Positions 1 to 6,384 of a DNA stretch of 6,384 nucleotides are shown piece by piece; positions within the stretch are counted from its first letter, which is position 1, and each line of letters opens with the position of its first letter. A program made the translations under genes and the position numbers. This DNA is from Verrucomicrobiota bacterium (GTDB lineage: Bacteria > Verrucomicrobiota > Verrucomicrobiia > Limisphaerales > AV2): assembly GCA_003218935.1 (NCBI GenBank), contig QHPA01000218.1, positions 1 to 6,384 of the forward strand, given 5' to 3'. Under the pieces are notes generated by a model. It was not told the origin of the DNA, made no database searches, and saw only the letters and a program-made list of their open reading frames with translations.

Positions 1-1001
1 CGGACCTGGCCGAGGCCCCGGTGCTGATGCTGAAGCTGGCGTCCCGACCGGGCGATACGGTTCGCACCGAGGCAGCCGGTGTCGCTGCGTACCTGACGAA
101 ACCAGTGCAACCATTCGAATTGCTTGACGCCATTCTTAGCGCACTGGGCGTTCATGAAACAAGAAGGCGACTGGCCGAAGCGAAAGAGACCTCGCCGAAA
201 GTCCAATTGGTTGCTGCCGGGTTGAGTATTCTGCTTGCTGAAGACCATCCGATTAACCGTGAACTGGCCGTGACCATCCTGACTCAGGAGGGTCATCGAG
301 TGACCGAAGCTTATAATGGAAAAGAAGCGTTGGCCCTGGCCACGCGGCGCCCTTTCGATTTGGTCCTGATGGACGTGCAGATGCCGGAATTGGACGGCCT
401 GGAAGCGATCCGCTTGATTCGAGGACACGAACAGCCAACCGGCCGGCATGTGGCGATCATCGCATTGACCGCGCATGCCATGAAGGGCGATCGAGAATTG
501 TGCCTCGCTGCCGGCGCGGACGCGTATCTCAGCAAACCTGTAAAGCGACGGGAGCTTTTGGAGGCGATCAACAGGCTGGCGGCTCAGGTGTCGGCAGGCG
601 CCGCCCAACCGACTGTGGGCGCGCCGGTCCCGGAAGAGAAGCACCTCGACCTGGAACGATTGCTCGAGCAACTGGGTGGTGGCAAGGAGATGGTGCAAAA
701 GCTGGCCCGGATGTTTTTGCAAGGGCTGCCGGAGCAGTTGGCCGAACTGCGTGATGCTTCAACCCAACGCGACGGCCGCGCTCTCGCGCGCATGGCGCAT
801 ATGTTGAAAGGAGCGATTGCCAATTTCGGAACAGGGCCGGCTTATGCCGCCGCCAGTCGGCTGGAGCAATCAGCCAGGAAATCCGAGTGGATGGAAATCG
901 CATCGGCCCAGCTTGAGTTCGATAAACAGTTGGATAAACTGGTCGGCGAGTTGGAAGCATACCTCGGTCAGGATTCGAGGAAAGGAAAAGCAACCTCATG
1001 A
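1..1001 (+). CDS. Hybrid sensor histidine kinase, C-terminal part (REC-REC-HPt), 5' end outside window
   Basis: The reading frame is open from the first complete codon at 3, so this is the tail of a larger protein and no start lies in the window. Residues are counted from the GTG codon at 21. The end of one receiver domain comes first (about residues 1-42, with conserved Lys in LTKP at 27). A complete second receiver follows (about 68-188), with acidic pair E74/D75, phospho-acceptor D118 in LMDVQMP, T150 and K172. The last domain is a histidine phosphotransfer (HPt) domain (about 205-315) with phospho-histidine H260 in AHMLKGAIANFG. This order is typical of BarA/ArcB-type phosphorelay kinases, in which phosphate passes from His to Asp to HPt-His to a separate regulator. 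The kinase core and any sensor domain are not visible, so the stimulus cannot be inferred. Its stop overlaps the next gene by ATGA, which suggests translational coupling to the likely partner regulator. Confidence 0.9.
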   Translation, partial: DLAEAPVLMLKLASRPGDTVRTEAAGVAAYLTKPVQPFELLDAILSALGVHETRRRLAEAKETSPKVQLVAAGLSILLAEDHPINRELAVTILTQEGHRVTEAYNGKEALALATRRPFDLVLMDVQMPELDGLEAIRLIRGHEQPTGRHVAIIALTAHAMKGDRELCLAAGADAYLSKPVKRRELLEAINRLAAQVSAGAAQPTVGAPVPEEKHLDLERLLEQLGGGKEMVQKLARMFLQGLPEQLAELRDASTQRDGRALARMAHMLKGAIANFGTGPAYAAASRLEQSARKSEWMEIASAQLEFDKQLDKLVGELEAYLGQDSRKGKATS

Positions 1002-1621
1002 AGATCCTCATCGCCGAAGATGATCCCGTGTCCAACGAGATGCTGGGCTTTCTGCTGAAGCAATGGGGCTATCAGGTTGTCGCGACCCGCAACGGGGTGG
1101 AAGCCTGGCAGGCGCTTCAGGCCAACGATGCGCCGAGGCTGGCGATTCTGGATTGGCAAATGCCGGAGATGGACGGCGTCGAAGTCTGCCGCCGCGTCCG
1201 GCTCAACGCCGATCTGAAACACGTGTATCTGTTGATCCTGACCAGCATGTCGCGGCCGGACGAGATTGTCTCCGGTCTGGAAGCCGGCGCCAACGACTAC
1301 ATCATCAAGCCGTTCAAAGCGCCGGAGCTCCGAGCGCGGCTGAGCGTCGGAGCGCGCATGGTGGAACTGCAGTTGGAACTGGCCGAGCGGGTCACCGAGC
1401 TGGAGAAGGCGCTTTCCGAAGTCAAACAACTGCGCGGCATCCTGCCGATCTGCGCCTACTGCAAAAAAATCCGCGACGACAAGAATTACTGGCAACAGGT
1501 CGAGAGCTATTTCGCCCTGCACACCGACGCCAAATTCAGCCACAGCTTTTGCCCCGATTGCTACGAGAAGATCATCAAGCCACAGCTTGACAGGCTGGGC
1601 GTGGAATCCGGTGATCAATGA
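998..1621 (+). CDS. Response regulator: receiver domain plus C-terminal four-Cys module
   Basis: This 207-residue protein starts at the ATG that overlaps the kinase stop (ATGA). A purine-rich Shine-Dalgarno-like stretch, GAGGAAAGG, lies at 977-985. Residues 1-120 form a receiver domain with D8/D9, phospho-acceptor D52 in ILDWQMPEMDG, T82 and K104 in the IIKPF motif. A predicted coiled-coil linker follows (about 121-146, MVELQLELAERVTELEKALSE). The C-terminal module (about 146-200) starts LRGILPICAYCKKIRDDK and contains C152/C155 and, later, C185/C188 in SHSFCPDCYEKI. Two CxxC pairs suggest a zinc-ribbon-like fold. I recall this module at the C-termini of many signalling proteins (PAS, GAF and receiver proteins), where its function is not clear. 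There is no helix-turn-helix, GGDEF, HD-GYP or other known output domain. It is probably the phosphorelay target of the upstream HPt domain, possibly acting by protein contact. The receiver assignment is firm and the output role is unknown. Confidence 0.92.
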   Translation: MKILIAEDDPVSNEMLGFLLKQWGYQVVATRNGVEAWQALQANDAPRLAILDWQMPEMDGVEVCRRVRLNADLKHVYLLILTSMSRPDEIVSGLEAGANDYIIKPFKAPELRARLSVGARMVELQLELAERVTELEKALSEVKQLRGILPICAYCKKIRDDKNYWQQVESYFALHTDAKFSHSFCPDCYEKIIKPQLDRLGVESGDQ

Positions 1622-1651
1622 GTGTGCCGCGAGCGGCGTTCCGCGTGACAA

Positions 1652-1749
1652 CGTTAAATCGTTGCATCGTTAAAACGTTACATCGTTTCAGCTGACGCGC
1701 TGAGGGTTCGCCGGCCGTTTTAACGTCGGAACGATTCAACGATGTAACG
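1652..1749. repeat. Imperfect inverted repeat in the convergent spacer
   Basis: The spacer between the response regulator and sucD, which converge, holds two arms that match in inverted orientation. Positions 1652-1671 pair with 1730-1749 at 18 of 20 bases. An alternative exact 12-base pairing is CGTTACATCGTT at 1676-1687 with 1738-1749. CGTTAAAACG at 1668-1677 is also the inverse of 1716-1725. A 5-bp stem, TCAGC/GCTGA (1688-1692 with 1699-1703), sits near the centre. The left arm is built of degenerate short units resembling CGTTNNATCGTT. The position between convergent genes suits a bidirectional terminator or mRNA-stabilising hairpin, but there is no clear T-tract. It may instead be one copy of a dispersed intergenic repeat family. 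Confidence 0.6.
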
Positions 1750-1753
1750 GCAT

Positions 1754-2644
<891 letters not shown>

Positions 2645-2676
2645 GGGAATTTTCGATTTCGGATTTGCGGTTTGAA

Positions 2677-2682
2677 ATTATA
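2677..2682 (-). promoter_or_regulatory. Possible -10 box of a sucD promoter
   Basis: Read on the minus strand this is a perfect TATAAT. It lies about 33 bases upstream of the sucD ATG and overlaps the stop codon of the preceding nucleotidyltransferase gene. The surroundings are AT-rich and the predicted leader would be about 25 bases. No convincing TTGACA-like -35 element is found at 16-18 bp, so this is only a candidate. Independent expression of sucD would make sense, because the gene is cut off from sucC by accessory genes. Confidence 0.35.
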
Positions 2683-3175
2683 ACAAATTTTCCTTTTGTT
2701 CGTTCCTTTCCTTGATAGCGAGCAGGTGACGGAGAGCAGCCTGGTCATGTTCCCGGCCAGCGGCTTTTTTCGCTGCAATCAGGGCATCAAGATTCAAAAA
2801 TCGAAATTCGCCGTAGGAGAATTTTGCCACGACACTTTGTTTGCGCACAGCCTCGAAATCTCCGACCCCGGCGACCTCGCTCAAGCAATCCAGTTTCCCC
2901 AAATCGGTCTGCAAATACAAATTCTTCAGATGGCCAAAAGTGCTTCGTGTCATTTCCAACGGCAATTGGTTCGCAGTCAGACGGTGAAACGGATGCAAGT
3001 CCTTGACTGCGGATTCGATCAACTGAACGTTTTCCTCGTCCAAGCGGCAGCAGATGTCGAGATCAAATGTGGCCAGCGGCGCGCCATGATAAACGACGCA
3101 GACGCCGCCAATGACTGCAAATTCCAGCCCGCTATCCTTGAGCCGTGTGAGCAAAGCCTGGTCATTCTGCGCCAT
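2678..3175 (-). CDS. Nucleotidyltransferase-like protein (MNT/AbiEii-type superfamily)
   Basis: The 165-residue product has the hallmarks of a pol-beta-type nucleotidyltransferase. These are VIGGVCVVYHG (residues 21-31, GG at 23-24), the metal-binding DLD at 38-40, and a probable third acidic residue, D96, in LGKLDCL. The C-terminal KKAAGREHDQAALRHL (136-151) is typical of the small stand-alone family that I recall as DUF6036-like. Members are often described as nucleotidyltransferases of unknown function, and some relatives are toxins that transfer nucleotides to tRNA or proteins. I chose the ATG at 3175 over the in-frame ATG at 3214 because it puts the N-terminus at the usual distance from the GG motif. 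The longer form would add 13 residues lacking family character. The chosen start overlaps the upstream small gene by 14 bases, indicating coupling. The fold is well supported; substrate and biological role are unknown. Confidence 0.8.
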   Translation of the reverse strand: MAQNDQALLTRLKDSGLEFAVIGGVCVVYHGAPLATFDLDICCRLDEENVQLIESAVKDLHPFHRLTANQLPLEMTRSTFGHLKNLYLQTDLGKLDCLSEVAGVGDFEAVRKQSVVAKFSYGEFRFLNLDALIAAKKAAGREHDQAALRHLLAIKERNEQKENLL

Positions 3176-3380
3176 GAGATTGACCCGCTTTCTGAACCTC
3201 CAACAGGAAATCAATGACCTGCTGGTGTTCCGCCAGCCTTTGTTCCGGCGTCATCCTGAGCGAATGTTCGATGAGTGACATGTCAATCCCTGCTGCATAA
3301 GCCGCCCGCCACGCCGGACCGGCGTCCGCCGGTATGACATACTCGCCGTTCATTTGTGCCAATGTGGCTGCGTCAATCAT
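3162..3380 (-). CDS. Small conserved protein paired with the nucleotidyltransferase
   Basis: This 72-residue protein begins MIDAATLAQMNGEYVIPADA and ends with an apparently helical segment, IDMSLIEHSLRMTPEQRLAEHQQVIDFLLEVQKAG (about 32-66). The MTPEQRL...F-L-VQKAG pattern is one I recall in short proteins encoded just upstream of nucleotidyltransferases of this type. It is soluble, with no signal peptide or membrane segment. It is not a HEPN or MNT domain, so the pair is not a canonical HEPN/MNT system. Its 3' end overlaps the next gene by 14 bases in another frame, so the two are almost certainly co-translated. A role as partner or antitoxin is inferred only from size and position. The start at 3380 has only a weak AGG eight bases upstream. 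Confidence 0.65.
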   Translation of the reverse strand: MIDAATLAQMNGEYVIPADAGPAWRAAYAAGIDMSLIEHSLRMTPEQRLAEHQQVIDFLLEVQKAGQSHGAE

Positions 3381-3419
3381 CGAATCAACCTGGGCAACAC
3401 GCTTGAATTTTCAATCAAA

Positions 3420-3677
3420 TCAACGCCCCGCGTTCCGTTTGTGAATGCAGATGGTATTGCCGTCCGGATCAAAAATCATCGCCATGCGGCAGACTGGCGT
3501 GGCCATTGGTTCGATGCGGAACTTAACGTTTCTCTTTTTCAAGTGCCGGGTCAAAGTACTCTTCCGGTCCTTCACTGGTAACGGAAGCGAGATCATTTTT
3601 CTGTCCTTCTCGAAGATAGGGCTATCTGCTTTACCATAGGCTGAATCGAAACCTTTCCTGCTAAAAACAATTTTCAT
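3420..3677 (-). pseudogene. Chimeric remnant: Nmad3-like N-terminus joined to glyoxalase/VOC C-terminus
   Basis: This 85-codon ORF appears to be made of two unrelated gene pieces. Residues 1-35 (MKIVFSRKGFDSAYGKADSP, then the segment ending MISLPLPV) resemble the extreme N-terminus of proteins with nucleotide modification associated domain 3 (Nmad3), which normally continue for more than 200 residues. Residues from about 42 to 83 (RHLKKRNVKFRIEPMATPVC, then MAMIFDPDGNTICIHKR) match the C-terminal end of glyoxalase/bleomycin-resistance (VOC) proteins, which normally have about 120 residues. The junction lies near residues 36-41 (about 3555-3572). Neither half has enough of its domain to fold or act as usual. 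The simplest reading is a deletion that fused the start of one gene to the end of another while keeping frame. Base composition here is visibly lower in GC than in sucC. No clear ribosome binding site precedes the ATG. It could still be expressed, but function is doubtful. Confidence 0.6.
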
Positions 3678-3699
3678 TGCATTTAATGATGCTCTTTTC

Positions 3700-3798
3700 T
3701 CAGAACACGCTCCGGGTCGCCTTCACAACTTTCTGCGCCGCGTCGGACATCGAGTTGCCGCTGACGAATCGTGAGGGCCGGATTCAGCGAGCGTTTGA
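3700..3798 (-). pseudogene. Degenerate duplicate of the sucC 3' end
   Basis: This stretch repeats the end of sucC found at about 4231-4310. Positions 3719-3746 are identical over 28 bases to 4231-4258. Similarity continues leftward in coding sense through CCGCTGACG and CCGGA(T/C)TCAGC to about 3798. Relative to sucC there are two single-base insertions, one next to 3766 and one in the GGG near 3775-3777, so the SucC frame is broken. The conserved part reads DAAQKVVKA as in SucC. It then ends with a different tail (TRSVF) and a TGA at 3700-3702, so its end was not copied from the present sucC stop. It is a remnant of a second sucC copy or of a diverged allele, left on the far side of the aspartic protease gene. 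Confidence 0.75.
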
Positions 3799-3824
3799 CT
3801 TGCGGGCGGCGATGAAGTTCAGCG

Positions 3825-4205
3825 TCATGCCGCTAAGATCGGTCCGCCCGCAACCAGCTTTTTGGCGCGGGAATCCACGCGCAGGTTCATTCCTTCCAGT
3901 GATCGTGCGCCGAGAATTTGCGAGTCGCCTGGCTCGCCAAAGATGACCTCATCCGTGGTGAGCGCGTCGCCGACACGAATGATGGCGAATCCCACGGCGC
4001 GGGTAATTTGCTGGCCATTCGCCATGACAAAGGTGTAGTCCTTTTTCTCACGCTTGACGCCGATTTTCTTGAGCGTTTCGACGTTGATCCGGGTGAACTC
4101 CGCGCCGGTGTCCACGAGCATTTTCGGGACTTCTGCCGATTTCTTCCGGTCAACTTGGTTTTCCACCCGGCAGTTCGTGTAGAAGGTCCCCATACGTTTT
4201 CTCAT
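3825..4205 (-). CDS. Retropepsin-like aspartic protease family protein
   Basis: This 126-residue protein has the catalytic motif MLVDTGAEFTRI (D32-T33-G34), a flap-like strand region (YTFVMANGQQITRAVGFAIIRVG, 57-79) and the C-terminal SQILGARSLEGMNLRVD (95-111), which resembles the family's second hydrophobic ILG motif. The end, AKKLVAGGPILAA, also looks like complete members of this bacterial single-domain family. With one DTG motif such proteins are expected to act as homodimers, as viral retropepsins do. There is no signal peptide, so it is probably cytoplasmic, and the substrate is unknown. The ATG at 4205 lies only 12 bases after the sucC stop, so the gene is probably in the sucC transcript. 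An alternative ATG is at 4193. No strong Shine-Dalgarno is visible for either. Family assignment is good. A link to succinyl-CoA synthetase is not implied by known biology. Confidence 0.82.
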   Translation of the reverse strand: MRKRMGTFYTNCRVENQVDRKKSAEVPKMLVDTGAEFTRINVETLKKIGVKREKKDYTFVMANGQQITRAVGFAIIRVGDALTTDEVIFGEPGDSQILGARSLEGMNLRVDSRAKKLVAGGPILAA

Positions 4206-4217
4206 GGCGACAGATTA

Positions 4218-5423
4218 TCATTTTCCGACGGCCTTCACAACTTTCTGCGCCGCGTCGGCCATGGAATCACCGCTGACGATCGTCAGGCCGGACTCAGCCA
4301 GCGTTTTTTTGCCGGCCTGCACGTTGTTCCCTTCGAGCCGCACGACGAGCGGAAGTTTCAGGCCGGTTTCACGGACGGCGGCGACGATGCCGGTGGCGAT
4401 GACGTTGCAATCCATGATGCCGCCGAAAATATTCACCAGAATCCCTTTCACGTGCGGGTCGCTCAAAATGATTTTGAACGCCGCGGCGACCTGTTCCTTG
4501 CTCGCGCCGCCGCCAACATCGAGGAAGTTCGCCGGGCTGACGCCAAAATGCTGGATGATGTCCATCGTCGCCATGGCGAGCCCCGCGCCGTTCACCAGGC
4601 AGGCGATGTTGCCGTCGAGCTTGATGTAGTTCAGGTTGAATTTGCTCGCCTCGATTTCGAGCGGCGCTTCCTCGCCGAGATCGCGCATCGCTTGAAGGTT
4701 CGCGTGGCGATAGAGGGCGTTGTCATCGAGTCCGATCTTCGCATCGACCGCCAGGACAGCCTCCGCGCCGTCGGCGGTTCCAATCAGGCAAAGCGGGTTG
4801 ATTTCGACGAGCGAGGCGTCGCATTCCCACCAGGTCTGATAGACGCCGAGCAGCAACTTCGCGGCGGCGTTGATCAAATCGCCTTTGAGGCCGAGCGCGG
4901 CGGCAAGCTTGCGGGCCTGATACCCCATCATGCCGACGGCGGGGTCGATGGTTTCGTTGATGATTTTTTCGGGTGTTTTGGCGGCGACTTCCTCGATGTC
5001 CACGCCGCCTTCGGTGCTGGCCATCACGACGGGGCGCGACACGGCGCGGTCAAGCAGAACCGCGAGGTAAAATTCCTTCTTGATGGTCGAGGCGGCTTCG
5101 ATCAGCAATTTGCCGACCACTCGACCTTCCGGGCCTGTCTGTTTGGTCACCAGCGCCTGGCCGAGCATCGCTTTGGCGCGTTCGTAAACTTCCCCTGCCG
5201 ACGAACAAACTTTGACGCCGCCTTGCAGCCCGCTTTTAAAAGTTCCCTTGCCGCGTCCGCCGGCGTGAATTTGCGATTTCATCACGACGCGCTTGTGTCC
5301 GTCAGCCAAAAGTTTTTCGGCGGCAACTTTGGCTTCTTCGGGTGTCGTCGCCAGGTTGCCCGATGGAACCGGAACGCCGAATTGCGCCAGGAGTTGTTTG
5401 GCCTGGTATTCGTGGATATTCAT
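4218..5423 (-). CDS. sucC: Succinyl-CoA synthetase subunit beta
   Basis: The 401-residue product is the beta subunit of succinate-CoA ligase, partner of the SucD encoded downstream. It begins with the family N-terminus [12 protein letters not shown]. The frame extends ten codons further upstream to 5453, but the ATG at 5423 is clearly the family start. The ATP-grasp nucleotide-binding region includes [15 protein letters not shown] (46-60), followed by GGVKV (68-72). SLVEINPL (204-211) carries the metal-coordinating Glu. The C-terminal ligase domain has [18 protein letters not shown] (271-288), FLDVGGGAS (300-308), the NIFGGI loop (331-336) and RLEGNNV (362-368). The length is close to that of E. 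coli SucC (388). It lies about 100 bases downstream of citrate synthase on the same strand. The ribosome binding site is weak. The end of this gene has a degenerate second copy at 3700-3798. Confidence 0.97.
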   Translation of the reverse strand: MNIHEYQAKQLLAQFGVPVPSGNLATTPEEAKVAAEKLLADGHKRVVMKSQIHAGGRGKGTFKSGLQGGVKVCSSAGEVYERAKAMLGQALVTKQTGPEGRVVGKLLIEAASTIKKEFYLAVLLDRAVSRPVVMASTEGGVDIEEVAAKTPEKIINETIDPAVGMMGYQARKLAAALGLKGDLINAAAKLLLGVYQTWWECDASLVEINPLCLIGTADGAEAVLAVDAKIGLDDNALYRHANLQAMRDLGEEAPLEIEASKFNLNYIKLDGNIACLVNGAGLAMATMDIIQHFGVSPANFLDVGGGASKEQVAAAFKIILSDPHVKGILVNIFGGIMDCNVIATGIVAAVRETGLKLPLVVRLEGNNVQAGKKTLAESGLTIVSGDSMADAAQKVVKAVGK

Positions 5424-5434
5424 CGGTTCGCAGA

Positions 5435-5512
5435 GTTCAAACAATGTCCTCAAATCGTTCGATGCGCGCCATGATTCACGAGGTGCCGGGCTTTGAACTT
5501 TGAACTTTGAAC
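5435..5512. repeat. TTTGAAC triplet repeat and an inverse copy in the gltA-sucC spacer
   Basis: Three perfect tandem copies of the heptamer TTTGAAC lie at 5492-5498, 5499-5505 and 5506-5512. One copy in inverse orientation (GTTCAAA) is at 5435-5441, just upstream of the sucC start. Read along the transcript, the three GTTCAAA units come first and the single TTTGAAC follows, so a 7-bp stem could form in the sucC leader with a loop of about 50 bases. Whether this is a regulatory element, a protein-binding array or a dispersed intergenic repeat cannot be decided from the window. Confidence 0.6.
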
Positions 5513-5522
5513 CCGCAGAAGC

Positions 5523-6384
5523 CTACCGCTGATCGATCGGCTTCACTTTCAAGCCGACCGGGCCCGCGTATTGGCTTTGTGGACGGATGAGTCGATTGTC
5601 GGAGAGTTGTTCGAGCACGTGCGCGGTCCAGCCGGCCGCGCGGGCGATGGCGAAAATCGGAGTGAACAGGTCGGTTGGAATGCCGAGGGAGTAATAAACT
5701 GTGGCGGAGTAGAAATCGACGTTCGCGTGAAGGTTCTTTTCCTTGAGCATGATTTCGGCGATCCGCTCGCTCATTTGAATCCATTTGGGTTCGCCGATCT
5801 TCGCGCTGAGGACCTGGGCCATGCGTTTAAGGTGCGGCGCGCGGGGATCGAGTGTTTTATAGACGCGATGGCCGATGCCCATGATTTTTTTCTTTTGCTC
5901 CAAAGCCTCCGCAATGTAAGCATCGACGCGGTCCAGCGAGCCGATTTCCTGCAGCATTTTGATCACGCCTTCGTTCGCGCCGCCGTGGAGCGGACCCTTT
6001 AACGTGCCGATGGCGCTCGTGATGGCCGAATACATGTCGCTCAACGTCGCGATCGTGACGCGGGCGCTGAACGTGGAGGCGTTCATGCCGTGGTCTGCGT
6101 GCAGCACGTAGCACATGTCCAGGGTGTTGATTTTTTCAGCAGAAGGCTTTTCGCCGTCGATCAGGTAAAGGAAATCAGCCGCCTCACCGAGTGACGGTTC
6201 GGGCGGAAGCAGGCTCTTGCCCTGGCGATGGCGATGAAAGTAGGCGGTGATGATCGGGATGCGCGCGATGAGGCGCAGCGCCTTCAAGCGGTTCTCATCC
6301 ATCGAATCGTTGTCGGCTTCCGGGTCAAAACAGCCGAGCGCGGAGACCGCCGTGCGGATGGCGTGCATGGGCGGTGTGTCCTTG
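5523..6384 (-). CDS. gltA: Citrate synthase, C-terminal part (5' end outside window)
   Basis: The frame stays open to the right edge. The residues before the first internal Met at 6368 read KDTPP, matching the family pattern KD-x-(H/P)-PM-x-x-(L/I)RTAVSALG, so the true start lies beyond 6384. About 286 residues are visible. Numbered from the Met at 6368, the catalytic triad is intact: H93 in LHADHGMNAST, H128 in GPLHGGANEG and D218 in HANVDFYSA. MGIGHRVYKTLDPRA (163-177) and the C-terminal EQLSDNRLIRPQSQY are also typical. The enzyme condenses acetyl-CoA with oxaloacetate, the entry step of the TCA cycle. It is followed on the same strand by sucC after about 100 bases, which suggests co-regulation of TCA genes, although gltA-sucC adjacency is not the standard order. 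The sequence alone does not separate it from a 2-methylcitrate synthase, but the neighbours favour citrate synthase. Confidence 0.94.
   Translation of the reverse strand, partial: KDTPPMHAIRTAVSALGCFDPEADNDSMDENRLKALRLIARIPIITAYFHRHRQGKSLLPPEPSLGEAADFLYLIDGEKPSAEKINTLDMCYVLHADHGMNASTFSARVTIATLSDMYSAITSAIGTLKGPLHGGANEGVIKMLQEIGSLDRVDAYIAEALEQKKKIMGIGHRVYKTLDPRAPHLKRMAQVLSAKIGEPKWIQMSERIAEIMLKEKNLHANVDFYSATVYYSLGIPTDLFTPIFAIARAAGWTAHVLEQLSDNRLIRPQSQYAGPVGLKVKPIDQR

Noticed and set aside
568..1035. Minus-strand open frames under the hybrid kinase, up to 155 codons
   Set aside because: The + strand encodes an intact receiver and HPt with all key residues here. The opposite frames show no motif or plausible start context.
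1626..1637. GCCGC-GA-GCGGC just after the response regulator stop as a terminator
   Set aside because: The loop would be only two bases (four if the stem is 4 bp) and no T-run follows, so an intrinsic terminator is not supported.
3176..3214. Longer nucleotidyltransferase start at 3214
   Set aside because: It would add 13 residues (MISCWRFRKRVNL) unlike the family N-terminus and enlarge the overlap with the small gene to 53 bases. The ATG at 3175 gives the expected distance to the GG motif.
3677..4230. Insertion sequence or transposon carrying the protease gene
   Set aside because: There is no transposase and no terminal inverted repeats. The flanking similarity is a direct repeat of coding sequence (the sucC tail), far longer than a target-site duplication.
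5424..5453. Longer sucC start at 5453
   Set aside because: The family begins at [12 protein letters not shown], encoded from 5423. The ten extra codons have no counterpart in SucC.
3918..5474. Long + strand open frame of 518 codons opposite sucC
   Set aside because: It is antisense to the clearly conserved sucC and the 5' part of the protease gene. Its composition (rich in Arg, Asp, Phe, His) is what results from reading the complement of a GC-rich gene, and no family motif is present.
5435..5512. CRISPR-like array
   Set aside because: The repeat units are 7 bases and contiguous, without spacers, and no cas gene is nearby.

Overview
This 6.4 kb window comes from a moderately GC-rich bacterial chromosome. 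No rRNA, tRNA, phage or transposase is visible, so the organism can only be guessed. The gene types and the repeat-bearing short spacers remind me of soil or freshwater Verrucomicrobiota (Limisphaerales/Pedosphaera-like), but this is low-confidence inference.

The left part (1-1621, + strand) is a two-component signalling pair. It holds the C-terminal end of a large hybrid histidine kinase (receiver, receiver, HPt). A separate response regulator overlaps it by ATGA and ends in a four-cysteine module. A 132-bp convergent spacer with an imperfect inverted repeat follows.

The rest (1754-6384) is all on the minus strand and is a TCA-cycle block. In transcription order it reads citrate synthase (5' end outside the window), sucC, then accessory genes, then sucD. 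SucC and SucD are the two subunits of one enzyme, and their genes are usually adjacent. Here about 1.57 kb separates them (2645-4217). That stretch holds a small retropepsin-like aspartic protease directly behind sucC, a degenerate second copy of the sucC 3' end, a short ORF that looks like a fusion of two unrelated gene fragments, and a two-gene module of a small protein plus a nucleotidyltransferase. sucD then begins with its own possible -10 box.

The main points of interest are signs of rearrangement inside the sucC-sucD interval. A 28-bp perfect match plus flanking similarity marks a second, frameshifted sucC tail on the far side of the protease gene. Next to it, an Nmad3-like N-terminus is joined to a glyoxalase/VOC C-terminus. 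SucD also carries an apparent 7-residue Gly/Cys-rich insertion in a normally conserved segment. The sequence does not show a clearly new defence or other multi-gene system. The closest candidate is the nucleotidyltransferase/small-protein pair, which is toxin-antitoxin-like in layout only.
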